A stretch of DNA of 64,000 nucleotides from an uncultured Clostridium sp. (GTDB lineage Bacteria; Bacillota; Clostridia; TANB77; CAG-508): NCBI GenBank assembly GCA_900554175.1, contig USGK01000004.1:12289-76288 (forward strand). The letters run 5' to 3'. Shown here piece after piece: positions 18,337 to 27,894 of the stretch. Positions within the stretch are counted from its first letter, which is position 1, and every line of letters begins with the position of its first letter. The position numbers and the translations under genes are program-made. Under the pieces are notes generated by a model that ran no database searches, was not told the origin of the DNA, and saw only the letters and a list, made by a program, of their open reading frames with translations.

Positions 18337-18379
18337 CTTTCTTTAATTATTAAAATTTATAATATCTATTCATATAAAT

Positions 18380-19180
18380 TTAAAATGTTAATTCCTTAAA
18401 TTCTGTAGTCTTTGGGTATCCATACATTTCATATATTTCATCCACAATACAAGAAACTACACATTTATCTTTCATGCTATAACCTAATAAATTTAATATT
18501 TGTTCAATATCCTTATCATTTTCTCCCTCAAGTTCGAAAAAAGTTGGAATTTTTGGCCAAGTATCAATTTCTATTAAGTGATTTTTTAAAGAATATGTTG
18601 TCCTTTTCTTTTCTAAATAACATTTATGAGATAATCCTATAGCTTCTAAAAATTCATTCGCTTTTTCTTTTGATGGTACTTCTATTTCTATTTCTTTCAT
18701 TTGTTGCAAATTTGTGCCTTCTTTGTCTGCTAATATATGTTTTACTGTAAGAGTAGTAATTAAATTTGACGTTCTAATTCTTATCCACTTATTTGGGTTA
18801 ATTCTAAATTGACTTATAAACTTCTTGAATTTTTCATCATTTAATATTTCTAAAAAGTTCTCTTTTTTTGTAATCTCTTCTAAGTTTCCTTTTATAGTAA
18901 ATTCTTTTAATTCTTGCTTTTGTCTTGAATTTAACAAATTATCAATTTCAAAGAATAATAATTTCAATCTTTCTATTGCAACTTCAAATTTGACATTATT
19001 TTCAGGTTCATTTAATTGTAATAATATGTCTAAATATCTTCCATAAATCGTTGGTAAATCAAATGTATAATAATATTGTTCTTCATCACTTACTAGGATT
19101 CCTCCTAATAATTTTATTTTTTCAATTAATTTTTCCTTATTTATTTCAAGTACTTTTACTTCTAATTCCATATTACTCAT
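18380..19180 (-). CDS. CYTH-domain protein
   Basis: This 266-residue protein starts SNMELEVKVLEI, where ELEVK is the ExExK signature of CYTH (triphosphate tunnel metalloenzyme) proteins. Later charged strands such as WIRIRTS, EIEIEVPS and FELEGENDKDI supply the alternating acidic and basic residues of the tunnel. The family includes class IV adenylate cyclases and thiamine or inorganic triphosphatases, and the specific reaction is not deducible. A loop of about 60 residues in the middle (around 80-130) is longer than in the smallest members. It is a single gene with its own spacing. Confidence 0.8.
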   Translation of the reverse strand: MSNMELEVKVLEINKEKLIEKIKLLGGILVSDEEQYYYTFDLPTIYGRYLDILLQLNEPENNVKFEVAIERLKLLFFEIDNLLNSRQKQELKEFTIKGNLEEITKKENFLEILNDEKFKKFISQFRINPNKWIRIRTSNLITTLTVKHILADKEGTNLQQMKEIEIEVPSKEKANEFLEAIGLSHKCYLEKKRTTYSLKNHLIEIDTWPKIPTFFELEGENDKDIEQILNLLGYSMKDKCVVSCIVDEIYEMYGYPKTTEFKELTF

Positions 19181-19206
19181 TTATAATCTCATTCCTTTCA
19201 TTTACC

Positions 19207-19247
19207 ATGAATATGTTTGAAAAAAATCATCTTTCAAACATATTCAT
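19207..19247. repeat. Perfect 16-bp inverted repeat upstream of the CYTH gene
   Basis: ATGAATATGTTTGAAA at 19207-19222 pairs with its exact complement at 19232-19247 across a nine-base loop. It has no T run on either side that fits a terminator well. It lies just before the CYTH start on the minus strand and could be a 5' UTR hairpin or an operator. Confidence 0.7.
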
Positions 19248-19357
19248 CGAAATTTGATATTTACACACCTCAAATTATACTATAAAAAAATTTTTTTGTA
19301 TAGATTTTAAAAGAATGCATATAAATTTTTTCTAACCCTATTTTTGTTATGACTTTA

Positions 19358-20005
19358 TTAAATATTATATTTAATTTTAAATGTTGGTATTCCTGTTGAA
19401 TATGGAGCAATATCATATTGTTGGAAAAATACTTCAAAATAATTTGGAAACATATAAAAATTTTTCAAATTAAAATTTTCTAATACTAATTGACAATAAT
19501 CTTTGAAGTATATATTTTCTCCTTCCTTTTCAATTTGTTCTTTTATTTGCTTATTTATTTCCTTTAAAATATTAATTATATAATATTGATTATTTGAAAA
19601 TAGACGACTTAAATCAAATTGCATACCAACTGCCAAATCCCAATTTTGTGAGGTCCTTATCGTGGTTCCATGAGCTCCTCCTTCAAAAATGTATTTATCG
19701 GTATATAAACTCACTATATTATTATAATTTTCTGTTATATTACATGATACATATACTTCGAATACCATTATTGGATAGCCATTTTCTTTATTATATTTAT
19801 ATATATCTTTTGCCGAACTATAGAGTTCTGTAAATATATATTGTTTTAAGTCATTTACAATTTTTAAATTGTATGTATTAAAATTTCTTTGACCTAAAAT
19901 ATATTGTGAATTTATTATTTGAGGATATTCTATCGTATACTTTAAAATGACAGTATTATCATATATCAAATTATGTGTTATTTTTTTTATTTCTATATAA
20001 TTCAT
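19358..20005 (-). CDS. DUF3298/RsiV-like domain protein without anchor
   Basis: This 215-residue protein has the DUF4163/DUF3298 order. The N-terminal half holds an edge-strand repeat (ILKYTIEYPQI). The middle carries the hallmark FEGGAHGTT near residue 108, followed by WDLAVGMQFDLSRLF. A late helix has FQQYDIAPYSTGIPTF. In RsiV the same fold senses lysozyme outside the cell. Here there is no signal peptide, membrane helix or anti-sigma domain, so this copy looks cytosolic or is expressed by a different route. No sigma-factor gene is adjacent. Confidence 0.75.
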   Translation of the reverse strand: MNYIEIKKITHNLIYDNTVILKYTIEYPQIINSQYILGQRNFNTYNLKIVNDLKQYIFTELYSSAKDIYKYNKENGYPIMVFEVYVSCNITENYNNIVSLYTDKYIFEGGAHGTTIRTSQNWDLAVGMQFDLSRLFSNNQYYIINILKEINKQIKEQIEKEGENIYFKDYCQLVLENFNLKNFYMFPNYFEVFFQQYDIAPYSTGIPTFKIKYNI

Positions 20006-20092
20006 GCATTTAACTCCTTTTTGTTTTTATACATACTATTTATATTTTATAAAAATTGTTACTTATATGATTTTTGAAAAGCTTATTTAACT

Positions 20093-20130
20093 AAAAAAGT
20101 AATTTAGGCTTTTCCTAAATTACTTTTTTA
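20093..20130 (-). terminator. Intrinsic terminator after the DUF2207 gene
   Basis: An almost perfect stem, AAAAAAGTAATTTAGG with CCTAAATTACTTTTTT, has A and T runs on both sides, so it can serve either strand. It begins ten bases after the shifted-frame stop of the DUF2207 gene. Confidence 0.8.
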
Positions 20131-20139
20131 CTTTCTATT

Positions 20140-21994
20140 TTAACGGCCTCCACCGCCGCCTCCTCCGGCCTCCAAATCCGCCACCAGATGAAAATCCTCC
20201 ACCAGCTCCGCTTCCTGAAGAATAATTGGTTACACTTCCCATTGAAGTAGACATATTTGAAACAAATGATGAACCAAAGTCATTATTACATGCAATATAC
20301 ATTAAAGTATAATTGTTCATTAAATAGTCATCATCCATCATTTGAGGATATTTAGTTTTTAACTGTTTAATAACTTTATTTGCTATACCAAAAGCTGTTG
20401 CATAAACTAAATAATGCTCCCACAATGCAAGTTCAGGTATTTCCCTTTCATTTAATTTTGAAAAATCTTGCATAAAGTTCTTAAATCCATTCCACTTTGT
20501 TTTCATATCAATTCCTTGTTGTGTTTTATCTCCAGTATTTACCATAACCTTTATACAATATACAAGATTAATTAAACATACAAAGAATAATATTGTACTA
20601 GCTAATAAACATCCAAAGAATATAAACAATATTGCAAAAGATCCTAACATAAGAACAATATCTAAAACTAAAAATAATATTTCTTTTTCAAAAACCTTCG
20701 ATCTTTCTTCATCAAAAAATCCCTTTTCTTCTAGTGCTGTTTTTACCTTCTCATCCATTTTATTTTTCATATTATAAAACTTTTCTGGTTGTCTTGTACC
20801 TTTTTTTTCAAAATCTTTCATAGAAAAATGATCTTTATTTATACTACATAGGTAATTATAAAACTCCTTTTCATCTTCTGTAAGTTTATCTCCGTCATTT
20901 TTTATATGAATAATCATATCTTCTTTCTTTTTAGATTTTATCTCAAATTCAATCCATTTTTTTAAGCATAAATCCATCATTATTCCTGCTAAAGAATGTG
21001 ATTCTATACATACATTTAACATTCTCGTTGCTTCAGCAGGAGAACTAAAATTATCTGGTAATTCCCTATAATACTTCCAATCTGTTGATGGTTTCAATTT
21101 TGGAAATTTCTTTAAAAGATCCTTTTTTTTCTTTATTCCTATAATTAGAAATATTATAATAATACCTGATATAACGTTTCCTACCCAATACAAAGCTTTC
21201 TGAATCAAAGCTTGTTGTTCTCTTTTTTTGTTTGCATCATCCGCATATTTCTGTTCTGTTGCTAAAATACTATCTAATTTATCTTCAGAATATATTTTTG
21301 TCGAATTTGGAAAAATAGTTTTTGGAGTTACAATTCTTACTTCTAAAAAAGTTTTACTTGGTAAATCTTTCACAGAGAATTCTACTGTATTATTGTTTAC
21401 TTTATTAATAGTTCCATTTAAAGGACCATGTGCCCAAATTCTTAAATCTTCAACATTTGTTATTCCTGTTGGTATTGTAACTGTTCCTGATACATTTTTA
21501 GAATAAACTTCAAAATCGCTTCCAACCAATTGCCAATAGAAATCTGCACAATCATTGTAGACTTTTACTGCATTTTTTACAGTATATTTTATCTCGTATG
21601 TATTTGTTTGTATTCCTGTTACATTAACACCCCAAGCAATTTCAAACTTTCCATCCGGATTTTCTAATGCCTGAAAATTTCCTTGATTTACATGATATTT
21701 ATACTCATTGCTTTGTATAAACTCTTTACTTGACTCATCATCAAAAATTTCTTTTACAGAGACATTTTCTATATAATCATAGCTTCCATTCTTATTGAAT
21801 GTTTTAAATAAAGTATTAGTATCTTCTATCTCAATATCCCATTTTTCTGTTATATCAATATCACCATTATTTTTTACATTTACTTTAAAATTTAAATCAT
21901 TTAACTCTAAAGATGCATTTGATTTTGTTGAAAATGATAATAACATTATTATAAAAACCAATATTATTTTTATATATAGTTTCTTTCTTTCCAT
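20140..21994 (-). CDS. DUF2207 membrane protein, Gly-rich tail read by a +1 shift at CGG
   Basis: The protein has a signal peptide (residues 1-27), an extracellular beta-rich DUF2207 domain, a membrane helix near 265-285, a cytosolic segment, and two more membrane helices near 455-500. The family ends in a glycine-rich tail. Here FSSGGGFGG is followed by an in-frame CGG at 20167-20165, and the zero frame then gives RRRRRWRPLK. Skipping the C of CGG gives seven glycines and Arg, with a TAA at 20142-20140, the expected family tail. I therefore place the end at 20140. Its function is unknown, and the five-base difference in stop position is small. Confidence 0.8.
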
Positions 21995-22211
21995 AATACC
22001 CTCCTTATTTATATTTTGAAATTTATTAGCTTAATATTTTTAAGTCTTTTATATAAAAATCGCTTGTTTTTCTATAAATCATTTATATCATATAAAATTG
22101 TTTTATTCAATAACTTATATAATTTTTCTTTACAAATAAACTGTTATTATATAATTCTCTTTCAATAATCTATTCTTAAAATTGTGTCATTATCAAATTT
22201 ATATATTATTA

Positions 22212-22240
22212 TTGTTTCTAAGTCTTATCTATGTTATAAT
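22212..22240 (+). promoter_or_regulatory. Promoter of the U32 gene
   Basis: TTGTTT at 22212-22217 and TATAAT at 22235-22240 are separated by 17 bases, and the ATG follows at 22271 after AAGGAG. The stretch between the divergent genes (21995-22270) otherwise holds only A+T-rich spacer. Confidence 0.65.
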
Positions 22241-22270
22241 ATTTACATAATAAAAATTAAGGAGAACTAG

Positions 22271-24706
22271 ATGAAAAAAACGGAATTACTATCGCCAGTT
22301 GGCGATTTTGAATGTTTAAAAGCTGCTGTACAAAATGGTGCAGATAGTGTATATTTAGGAGCTAACTTGTTTAATGCAAGACAAAGAGCTTCTAATTTTG
22401 ATATAGAAAATTTAAGAAAGGCTATAATATACTCAAAATTAAGAGATGTTAATGTACATCTTACATTAAATACTCTGATAAAAGATTCTGAATTTGATGA
22501 CGCTGTAAAACTTGCATTAGAAGCATATAACCTAGGTGTTGATGCAATAATAATTCAAGATTTAGGCTTAAGTTCTTACCTACTAGCAAATTATCCAGAA
22601 ATCCCACTACATGCAAGTACACAACTTACAGTTCATAATTTAGATGGTGTAAAACAAATGGAAGAACTTGGATTTAAAAGAGTTGTTCTTTCCCGCGAAC
22701 TTTCTATAGATGAAATTACACATATTTGTCAAAACTCTAATATTGAAATCGAAACTTTTATTCATGGAGCTTTATGTATTTCATATTCTGGACAATGCTT
22801 ATTTTCAAGTATGGTTGGAAATCGTTCAGGAAACAGAGGACTTTGTGCTCAACCTTGTAGACTTCCATACGAATTATATAATTCTTCAAATGAACTTCTT
22901 GATAAAGGTTATTTATTAAGTCCACGTGATTTAAATGGTACAACATTTTTGCCTAATTTAATAAAAGCGGGCGTTGACTGTTTTAAAATAGAGGGTCGAA
23001 TGAAATCTCCAGAATATGTTTCTGAAGTCACAAAGTATTATAGAAAATACATCGATTTAGTAACTGAAAATATTAAATTACCTAATGAAGAAATTCTTAA
23101 AATTATTGAAACAGAAATTAACAAACAAAACTCCAAAACTTTTATGACAGATAAAGAAGAACTTACTCAGGTATTTAATAGAGGAGGTTTTAGTTTAGGT
23201 CACCTTTCAAATGAAAGAAATGAACATTTAATAAGTTCACAAAAATCCAATAATATGGGAATTTCAGCAGGAAAAATAAAAAAAATAAATCAAAATAAAG
23301 GACACTTATTCTTTGAAACTAAAACACTTTTAAACATTGGAGATAAAATTTCTATTAATAATAATCTTTATACAATCTCAGAACTTATGATAAATGGAAA
23401 AAACCAAAAAAATGTACCTAAAAATTCTTTTGTTGAAATTGGAAGGATGAAAGGCCAAATCAAAATAAATGATTCTATTTATAAAATGAGTGACAACAAC
23501 TTATCTAATGAATTAAGACTTACTTTTGAAAATAACAAGGAATATAAAAAAATTCCTTTAACTGCAATCGTAACAGTTAAATCAAATCAACCTATAACAT
23601 TAGAAGTATTTGGAACTCCTGGAACAATTTATAAAAATTATTCTTATAAAGCAGTGTCGAATATTTTTCCAGAAAAGGCACTACATTCACCTGTAACTGA
23701 AGAAAGAATATTAACACAAATCTCTAAAACCGGATCTACTCAATTTAAATTTTTGGATATACAAGTTAATTTGGATGATAATTTATTTATTCCTAAAATC
23801 AGTGCATTAAATGACTTAAGGAGAGCTGCTTTAGACGGAATCGAAAACTTAGCTATAAAAAGTTTTACGAGATGTTTAACTAGAAAAGCTCCTAATAAAA
23901 AAGAAATAAAAATTAATGAAAGTAGTTCATTAAAAAAATCCACTAATATTTCTTTACTATTAAACGCTATTGATTTAAGCTTTGATTATACATCACTAAA
24001 AAATATACATAGATTGTACATTCCTTTAAGATTTTTTTTAGATAAAAGATATAATAAAATTCTAATAAATATATGCGAATCACAAAATGTATATCTTTAT
24101 ATGCCAAATGTAATAAGAGATACATTAAATTTAGATTTAAATTCTATTCTAAATAAATTTAAATTTAAAGGTGTTGTTATATCACATATATCACAAATAA
24201 AACATTTTCCAAATTTAGATTTAATTGGAAATTATACCCTAAATACATTTAATACACATTCAGCTCAAAAATTAGAAAATTTAAAAATTAGCACTTATAC
24301 AATATCACCTGAACTAAATAAAGATGAAATTATTTGTATGCAAGATTTAACCTCTTTACAATCCGAATTAATTGTATACGGAAAAATACCTTTAATGACT
24401 AATAATTATTGCTACTTAAGTAAAAACAATAAATGCTTTAAAGGTTGCCAAATGCATTGTTTAAAAGATAAGTATTACATGAAAGATAGGCTTGGATTTA
24501 AGTTTCCACTTTTACCTGACTATACAAACAGCACCACTACTATTTTTAATAGTAAAATCACTTCAATAAAATATTTAAGTCTAAATATAGAAAATTTAAG
24601 AATTGATATTTTGGATGAAGACCCTACTGAAATTCAAAACATAATAAATAAAATTAAAAAAGGTGAAAGATTTGAAGGTAAAGAATATACAAATGGAAAT
24701 ATATAA
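22271..24706 (+). CDS. U32 family protein with DUF3656 domain
   Basis: This 811-residue protein starts ELLSPVGDFECLKAAVQNGADSVYLG, the U32 TIM-barrel signature. It carries the cysteine region HGALCISYSGQC and NRGLCAQPCRLPYEL (residues 165-205). Members such as RlhA and TrhP install hydroxyl groups on 23S rRNA or tRNA using an iron-sulfur cluster, while older annotation calls them collagenase-like proteases. The middle (about 370-560) is the DUF3656 region. The C-terminal CYLSKNNKCFKGCQMHCLKD holds a second Cys cluster. A start with AAGGAG and a promoter just upstream support the call. It stands alone, with a terminator after it. Confidence 0.9.
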   Translation: MKKTELLSPVGDFECLKAAVQNGADSVYLGANLFNARQRASNFDIENLRKAIIYSKLRDVNVHLTLNTLIKDSEFDDAVKLALEAYNLGVDAIIIQDLGLSSYLLANYPEIPLHASTQLTVHNLDGVKQMEELGFKRVVLSRELSIDEITHICQNSNIEIETFIHGALCISYSGQCLFSSMVGNRSGNRGLCAQPCRLPYELYNSSNELLDKGYLLSPRDLNGTTFLPNLIKAGVDCFKIEGRMKSPEYVSEVTKYYRKYIDLVTENIKLPNEEILKIIETEINKQNSKTFMTDKEELTQVFNRGGFSLGHLSNERNEHLISSQKSNNMGISAGKIKKINQNKGHLFFETKTLLNIGDKISINNNLYTISELMINGKNQKNVPKNSFVEIGRMKGQIKINDSIYKMSDNNLSNELRLTFENNKEYKKIPLTAIVTVKSNQPITLEVFGTPGTIYKNYSYKAVSNIFPEKALHSPVTEERILTQISKTGSTQFKFLDIQVNLDDNLFIPKISALNDLRRAALDGIENLAIKSFTRCLTRKAPNKKEIKINESSSLKKSTNISLLLNAIDLSFDYTSLKNIHRLYIPLRFFLDKRYNKILINICESQNVYLYMPNVIRDTLNLDLNSILNKFKFKGVVISHISQIKHFPNLDLIGNYTLNTFNTHSAQKLENLKISTYTISPELNKDEIICMQDLTSLQSELIVYGKIPLMTNNYCYLSKNNKCFKGCQMHCLKDKYYMKDRLGFKFPLLPDYTNSTTTIFNSKITSIKYLSLNIENLRIDILDEDPTEIQNIINKIKKGERFEGKEYTNGNI

Positions 24707-24709
24707 TAT

Positions 24710-24746
24710 AAAAAAGGAAAGTATTTTTGAGTTCTTTCCTTTTTTA
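24710..24746 (+). terminator. Intrinsic terminator after the U32 gene
   Basis: The stem AAAAAGGAAAG/CTTTCCTTTTT has a T run immediately after it. Confidence 0.8.
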
Positions 24747-24774
24747 TTGTTTCATTCTAATTTGTGTTTAAAAT

Positions 24775-24912
24775 CTATTTTTTATTTTCTTTTTTCTCTT
24801 CTTCTTTAAGATCTTTATCTTCTATTTTTTTCTTCTTATTTAAAATTCCATTTATAGAATTCATAATATCGTCCATATTTTCATCAAAATCATCTTTTTT
24901 ATATGTAAGCAT
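24775..24912 (-). CDS. Small charged protein, 45 residues
   Basis: ATG 24912 with AAGG seven to ten bases upstream opens a 45-residue frame beginning MLTYKKDDFDENMDDIMNSI and ending in a Lys/Glu-rich tail. It is downstream of tatD on the same strand. I recognise no family, so it may be a real small protein or a chance frame. The acidic and basic blocks would suit a disordered peptide. Confidence 0.45.
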   Translation of the reverse strand: MLTYKKDDFDENMDDIMNSINGILNKKKKIEDKDLKEEEKKENKK

Positions 24913-24991
24913 TTTAATTACCTTAGTATAATAAAATAAACATATTATACTTTCCTTTCTCCATTATTTTTTAATAGGTTTAATGGTACCT

Positions 24992-25768
24992 TTACATATT
25001 AAATATCCTCTCAGCATTTTCATACGTTATCTTAGCAATTTCTTTTGGAGAACATTTTTTAAATTCTGCGATTTTTTCTACAATATATTTTAAATTGCTT
25101 GAATCATTCCTTGTTCCTCTAACAGGTTCAGGAGCTAAATATGGAGAATCTGTTTCAATTAAAATTTTATCCAAAGGAACCATATTTACAATTTCTTTAG
25201 CATTTTTAGAATTTTTAAAAGTACAAGTTCCTCCAAAAGCAATAAAAAATCCATTTTCCAAACCAGTCTTTACTAAAAACTCGTTGAAGGGACAACAGTG
25301 TAAAATTCCTCCTCTTTTTATTTTGTTTTCCTTTAGAATTTTTATAGTGTCATCTATAGCATCTCTTGTATGTATTGAAATCGGTAGATTTAGCTTATTT
25401 GCTAATTCAATCTGCATTAAAAAAGCCTTTTTTTGCATTTCTTTTGTATCTTTATTCCAATAATAGTCCAATCCAATTTCTCCAATAGCTACAACTTTAT
25501 CTGAACTTTTTATTAAATTCTCTAATTCTATTAAATCTTTTATAAGCTCCGAATCTTTCAAACTAATTTCACTAGGATGAATTCCACACATTGCATAAAA
25601 AAAATCATATTTTTTAGAAAATTCTATTGAATTTTTAGAAGATTTTAAGTCACACCCAACATTTACACATTTAGAAACTCCCTCTTCTTTAATCTTTTTT
25701 ATTACAATTTCTCTATCATCTATAAACTTTTCATCATCATAATGTGCATGAGTTTCAAAAAATTCCAT
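24992..25768 (-). CDS. tatD: TatD family metal-dependent DNase
   Basis: This 258-residue protein begins FFETHAHYDDEKF, the first metal-binding His-x-His. It continues with IGEIGLDYYW near 95, ISIHTRDA near 130, HCCPF near 156, and ETDSPYLAPEPVRG near 206, which together form the TatD active site. TatD proteins are metal-dependent nucleases that process 3' ends and damaged DNA. Length is standard, and the start is preceded by a weak AAAGGA. It lies about 70 bases from acpS and is probably part of the same minus-strand cluster of housekeeping genes. Confidence 0.95.
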   Translation of the reverse strand: MEFFETHAHYDDEKFIDDREIVIKKIKEEGVSKCVNVGCDLKSSKNSIEFSKKYDFFYAMCGIHPSEISLKDSELIKDLIELENLIKSSDKVVAIGEIGLDYYWNKDTKEMQKKAFLMQIELANKLNLPISIHTRDAIDDTIKILKENKIKRGGILHCCPFNEFLVKTGLENGFFIAFGGTCTFKNSKNAKEIVNMVPLDKILIETDSPYLAPEPVRGTRNDSSNLKYIVEKIAEFKKCSPKEIAKITYENAERIFNM

Positions 25769-25840
25769 TTAAATCTAAATCCTTTCTCTTATTATTAAAC
25801 TCCCATATTTTTAGTTAGAATTTCTTTTGGATATTGCTAA

Positions 25841-26215
25841 TCATTTAAATACAATTACTACATTTGCTGTAGCATACTGTCTACAATGTGATATACTAAC
25901 ATCTATCCCTTCAATTTTATTATTATTTAAACTAAATATTGTAACAAAAGGTCTTCCATTTTCATCATTTAAGCATTCTATATCTTTCCAAACAATTTGA
26001 TATTTATCTTCTAATACGCCAGAAACGGCCTTAAAAGCCGCTTCTTTAACTGCAAATCTTCCTGCATAATGTTCAAATTTTGATTTTCCCCTTAACTCAC
26101 AATATTTTATTTCTTCTTCTGTAAAAACTCTGTTTAAAAACTTATCTCCAAGCTTTTCTATTGATTCTTTCACTCTTGAAATTTCGATTATATCTGTACC
26201 ACATGTAACTTTCAT
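25841..26215 (-). CDS. acpS: Holo-[acyl-carrier-protein] synthase
   Basis: This 124-residue enzyme transfers 4'-phosphopantetheine from CoA to acyl-carrier protein. GTDIIEISR and YAGRFAVKEAAFKA carry the two metal- and CoA-binding signatures (Asp8, Glu near 58). I start it at ATG 26215 because AAAGGA sits about eight bases upstream, while an in-frame ATG six codons earlier has no ribosome-binding site. AcpS is small and cytosolic. The gene follows the WG-repeat gene by about 40 bases, suggesting a shared transcript. Confidence 0.95.
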   Translation of the reverse strand: MKVTCGTDIIEISRVKESIEKLGDKFLNRVFTEEEIKYCELRGKSKFEHYAGRFAVKEAAFKAVSGVLEDKYQIVWKDIECLNDENGRPFVTIFSLNNNKIEGIDVSISHCRQYATANVVIVFK

Positions 26216-26258
26216 TTTCAATTCCTTTCTCAAGGTTCAAATTTTATTTAAACTTTTT

Positions 26259-27773
26259 CTATTTTTCACAGTAATAATTCATATTCAAATCTGTTCCTAG
26301 GTGAAACTTTCCAATAAAATTAATTACTAGATTATTATCTAAATTATAAGTTGGTTCTATCACAATATTTCCTTTACTATCTACTGCACCCCAAAGTCCA
26401 TCTTTTTTTACAGCCGCATATCCATATTCATTTTGCTCTGTTGCATCATCATAAATGTAATCTACTACCTTCTCATTTGATGAATTTACAAATCCATATT
26501 TTCCATCTTGCTTACTTAAGAATATATTATTTGTTTTAAATATATCTGCTATATTTTTTTCTTCAAATTTGAAGTTATAATATTTATATTCACCATCTAT
26601 TTTCAATTTCATATATCCTTTATCTGTATTTAATTCTGATAATATCCCTTTTAATTTTATATTGAAATTTGAATCAATTATTGAAGAATTATAATTTTCG
26701 TCTTCTGCAATGTATATACTTGCTTTCTCATTATATGATATAGATTTATATTCAAAACTTATCTTTGATTCTTCCTCTTCAGTTATTATTCCTTCTAATC
26801 CATCTTTTTTCGCCATAAATACATTTTTACTAAGCTCTTTTAATTCTTCATAAATAGGTTCAATTTTTATATTTTTATCGAATTCCATTAGACCATATTT
26901 ATTATCTTTTTGGAAAACAATACCTGTCGACGCAATTTGAACGATTTTATCAAATCCATCAGTTATTAATTCTTCTCCATTTGAATTTATTAATTTTTGT
27001 TTTCCATTTTCTTCTATTACATAGTAATTTTCACTATAAATACTATCAATTTTAGTATAATTACTTGCTAAAAGTTCTTTTCCTGAAAAGCTTGTAACTC
27101 CTGATTTTCCGTCCTGATTTATTGTAATATATCCCTCTTTATAATCTTCTCCTAAAGGTGTTATCGATGTATAATTTACGTCCAAAATTTTAACCCCAGT
27201 ATCATTTACTAAACCATATACTCCTGACTTTTCAACTAATAAACTGTTCTCTATTCCTTTTATTGTTTCAATATCTTCATATTGTGGTGTTAAAATTTCA
27301 TTTCCTTCAAGATTTATAAGTCCCCATAAACCATCTTTTTGAACTTTTAATACATTTTTCTCATACCATACATTTTTATTTTTATCATAATTTTCTAAAA
27401 CCTGAATTTTATCATATTTAGTGAAAATTTGCTCATTTTTAGAATTCACTACTTTTGTCTTATACTCTCCACTTTCTTCATTAACATCATACACGCATAA
27501 AAATACATCTTTTGAGCTATTTGGGACTATTATCATTTCTTGATACATTGGTTCTATAACTGTTTTTCCATCTGACCCCAGCACTCCCCACTTATCATTT
27601 TGATAAAGTGCAAAATATTTAATTGCCCCAACTGTTTTTGTATTTTTTGCTTTGCTTACTAATTTTTTTATAAGAAAAACTGACATTATAATTACAACTA
27701 TTGCAATCAACACCGCAAAAACTTTTGCATAATTTAAATGCTGTTCTCCATTATATCTTCTTCCCTTACTCAT
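26259..27773 (-). CDS. Membrane-anchored WG-repeat protein
   Basis: This 504-residue protein has an N-terminal cytoplasmic tip, one membrane helix (about residues 17-38), then at least seven WG-type repeats, each a short beta-rich unit with a Trp/Tyr-Gly pair: KWGVLGSDGK, LWGLINLEGN, VYGLVNDTG, KYGLMEFDKN, KYGFVNSSNE and LWGAVDSKGN among them. The repeats fill residues 60-490 and should form an extracellular beta-propeller-like array for binding. No enzymatic motif is seen. The gene precedes acpS and ends about 40 bases before it. Confidence 0.85.
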   Translation of the reverse strand: MSKGRRYNGEQHLNYAKVFAVLIAIVVIIMSVFLIKKLVSKAKNTKTVGAIKYFALYQNDKWGVLGSDGKTVIEPMYQEMIIVPNSSKDVFLCVYDVNEESGEYKTKVVNSKNEQIFTKYDKIQVLENYDKNKNVWYEKNVLKVQKDGLWGLINLEGNEILTPQYEDIETIKGIENSLLVEKSGVYGLVNDTGVKILDVNYTSITPLGEDYKEGYITINQDGKSGVTSFSGKELLASNYTKIDSIYSENYYVIEENGKQKLINSNGEELITDGFDKIVQIASTGIVFQKDNKYGLMEFDKNIKIEPIYEELKELSKNVFMAKKDGLEGIITEEEESKISFEYKSISYNEKASIYIAEDENYNSSIIDSNFNIKLKGILSELNTDKGYMKLKIDGEYKYYNFKFEEKNIADIFKTNNIFLSKQDGKYGFVNSSNEKVVDYIYDDATEQNEYGYAAVKKDGLWGAVDSKGNIVIEPTYNLDNNLVINFIGKFHLGTDLNMNYYCEK

Positions 27774-27894
27774 ATTGCCTCCTTATATTTTAATAGTTAC
27801 ATTCTACTATAAAATTTTAAAAATATCAATAATTTTGTATAATATTTCTTTATTTTGAAAATACTAGACTTAAAAATATTTAAGGAGTTTATAT

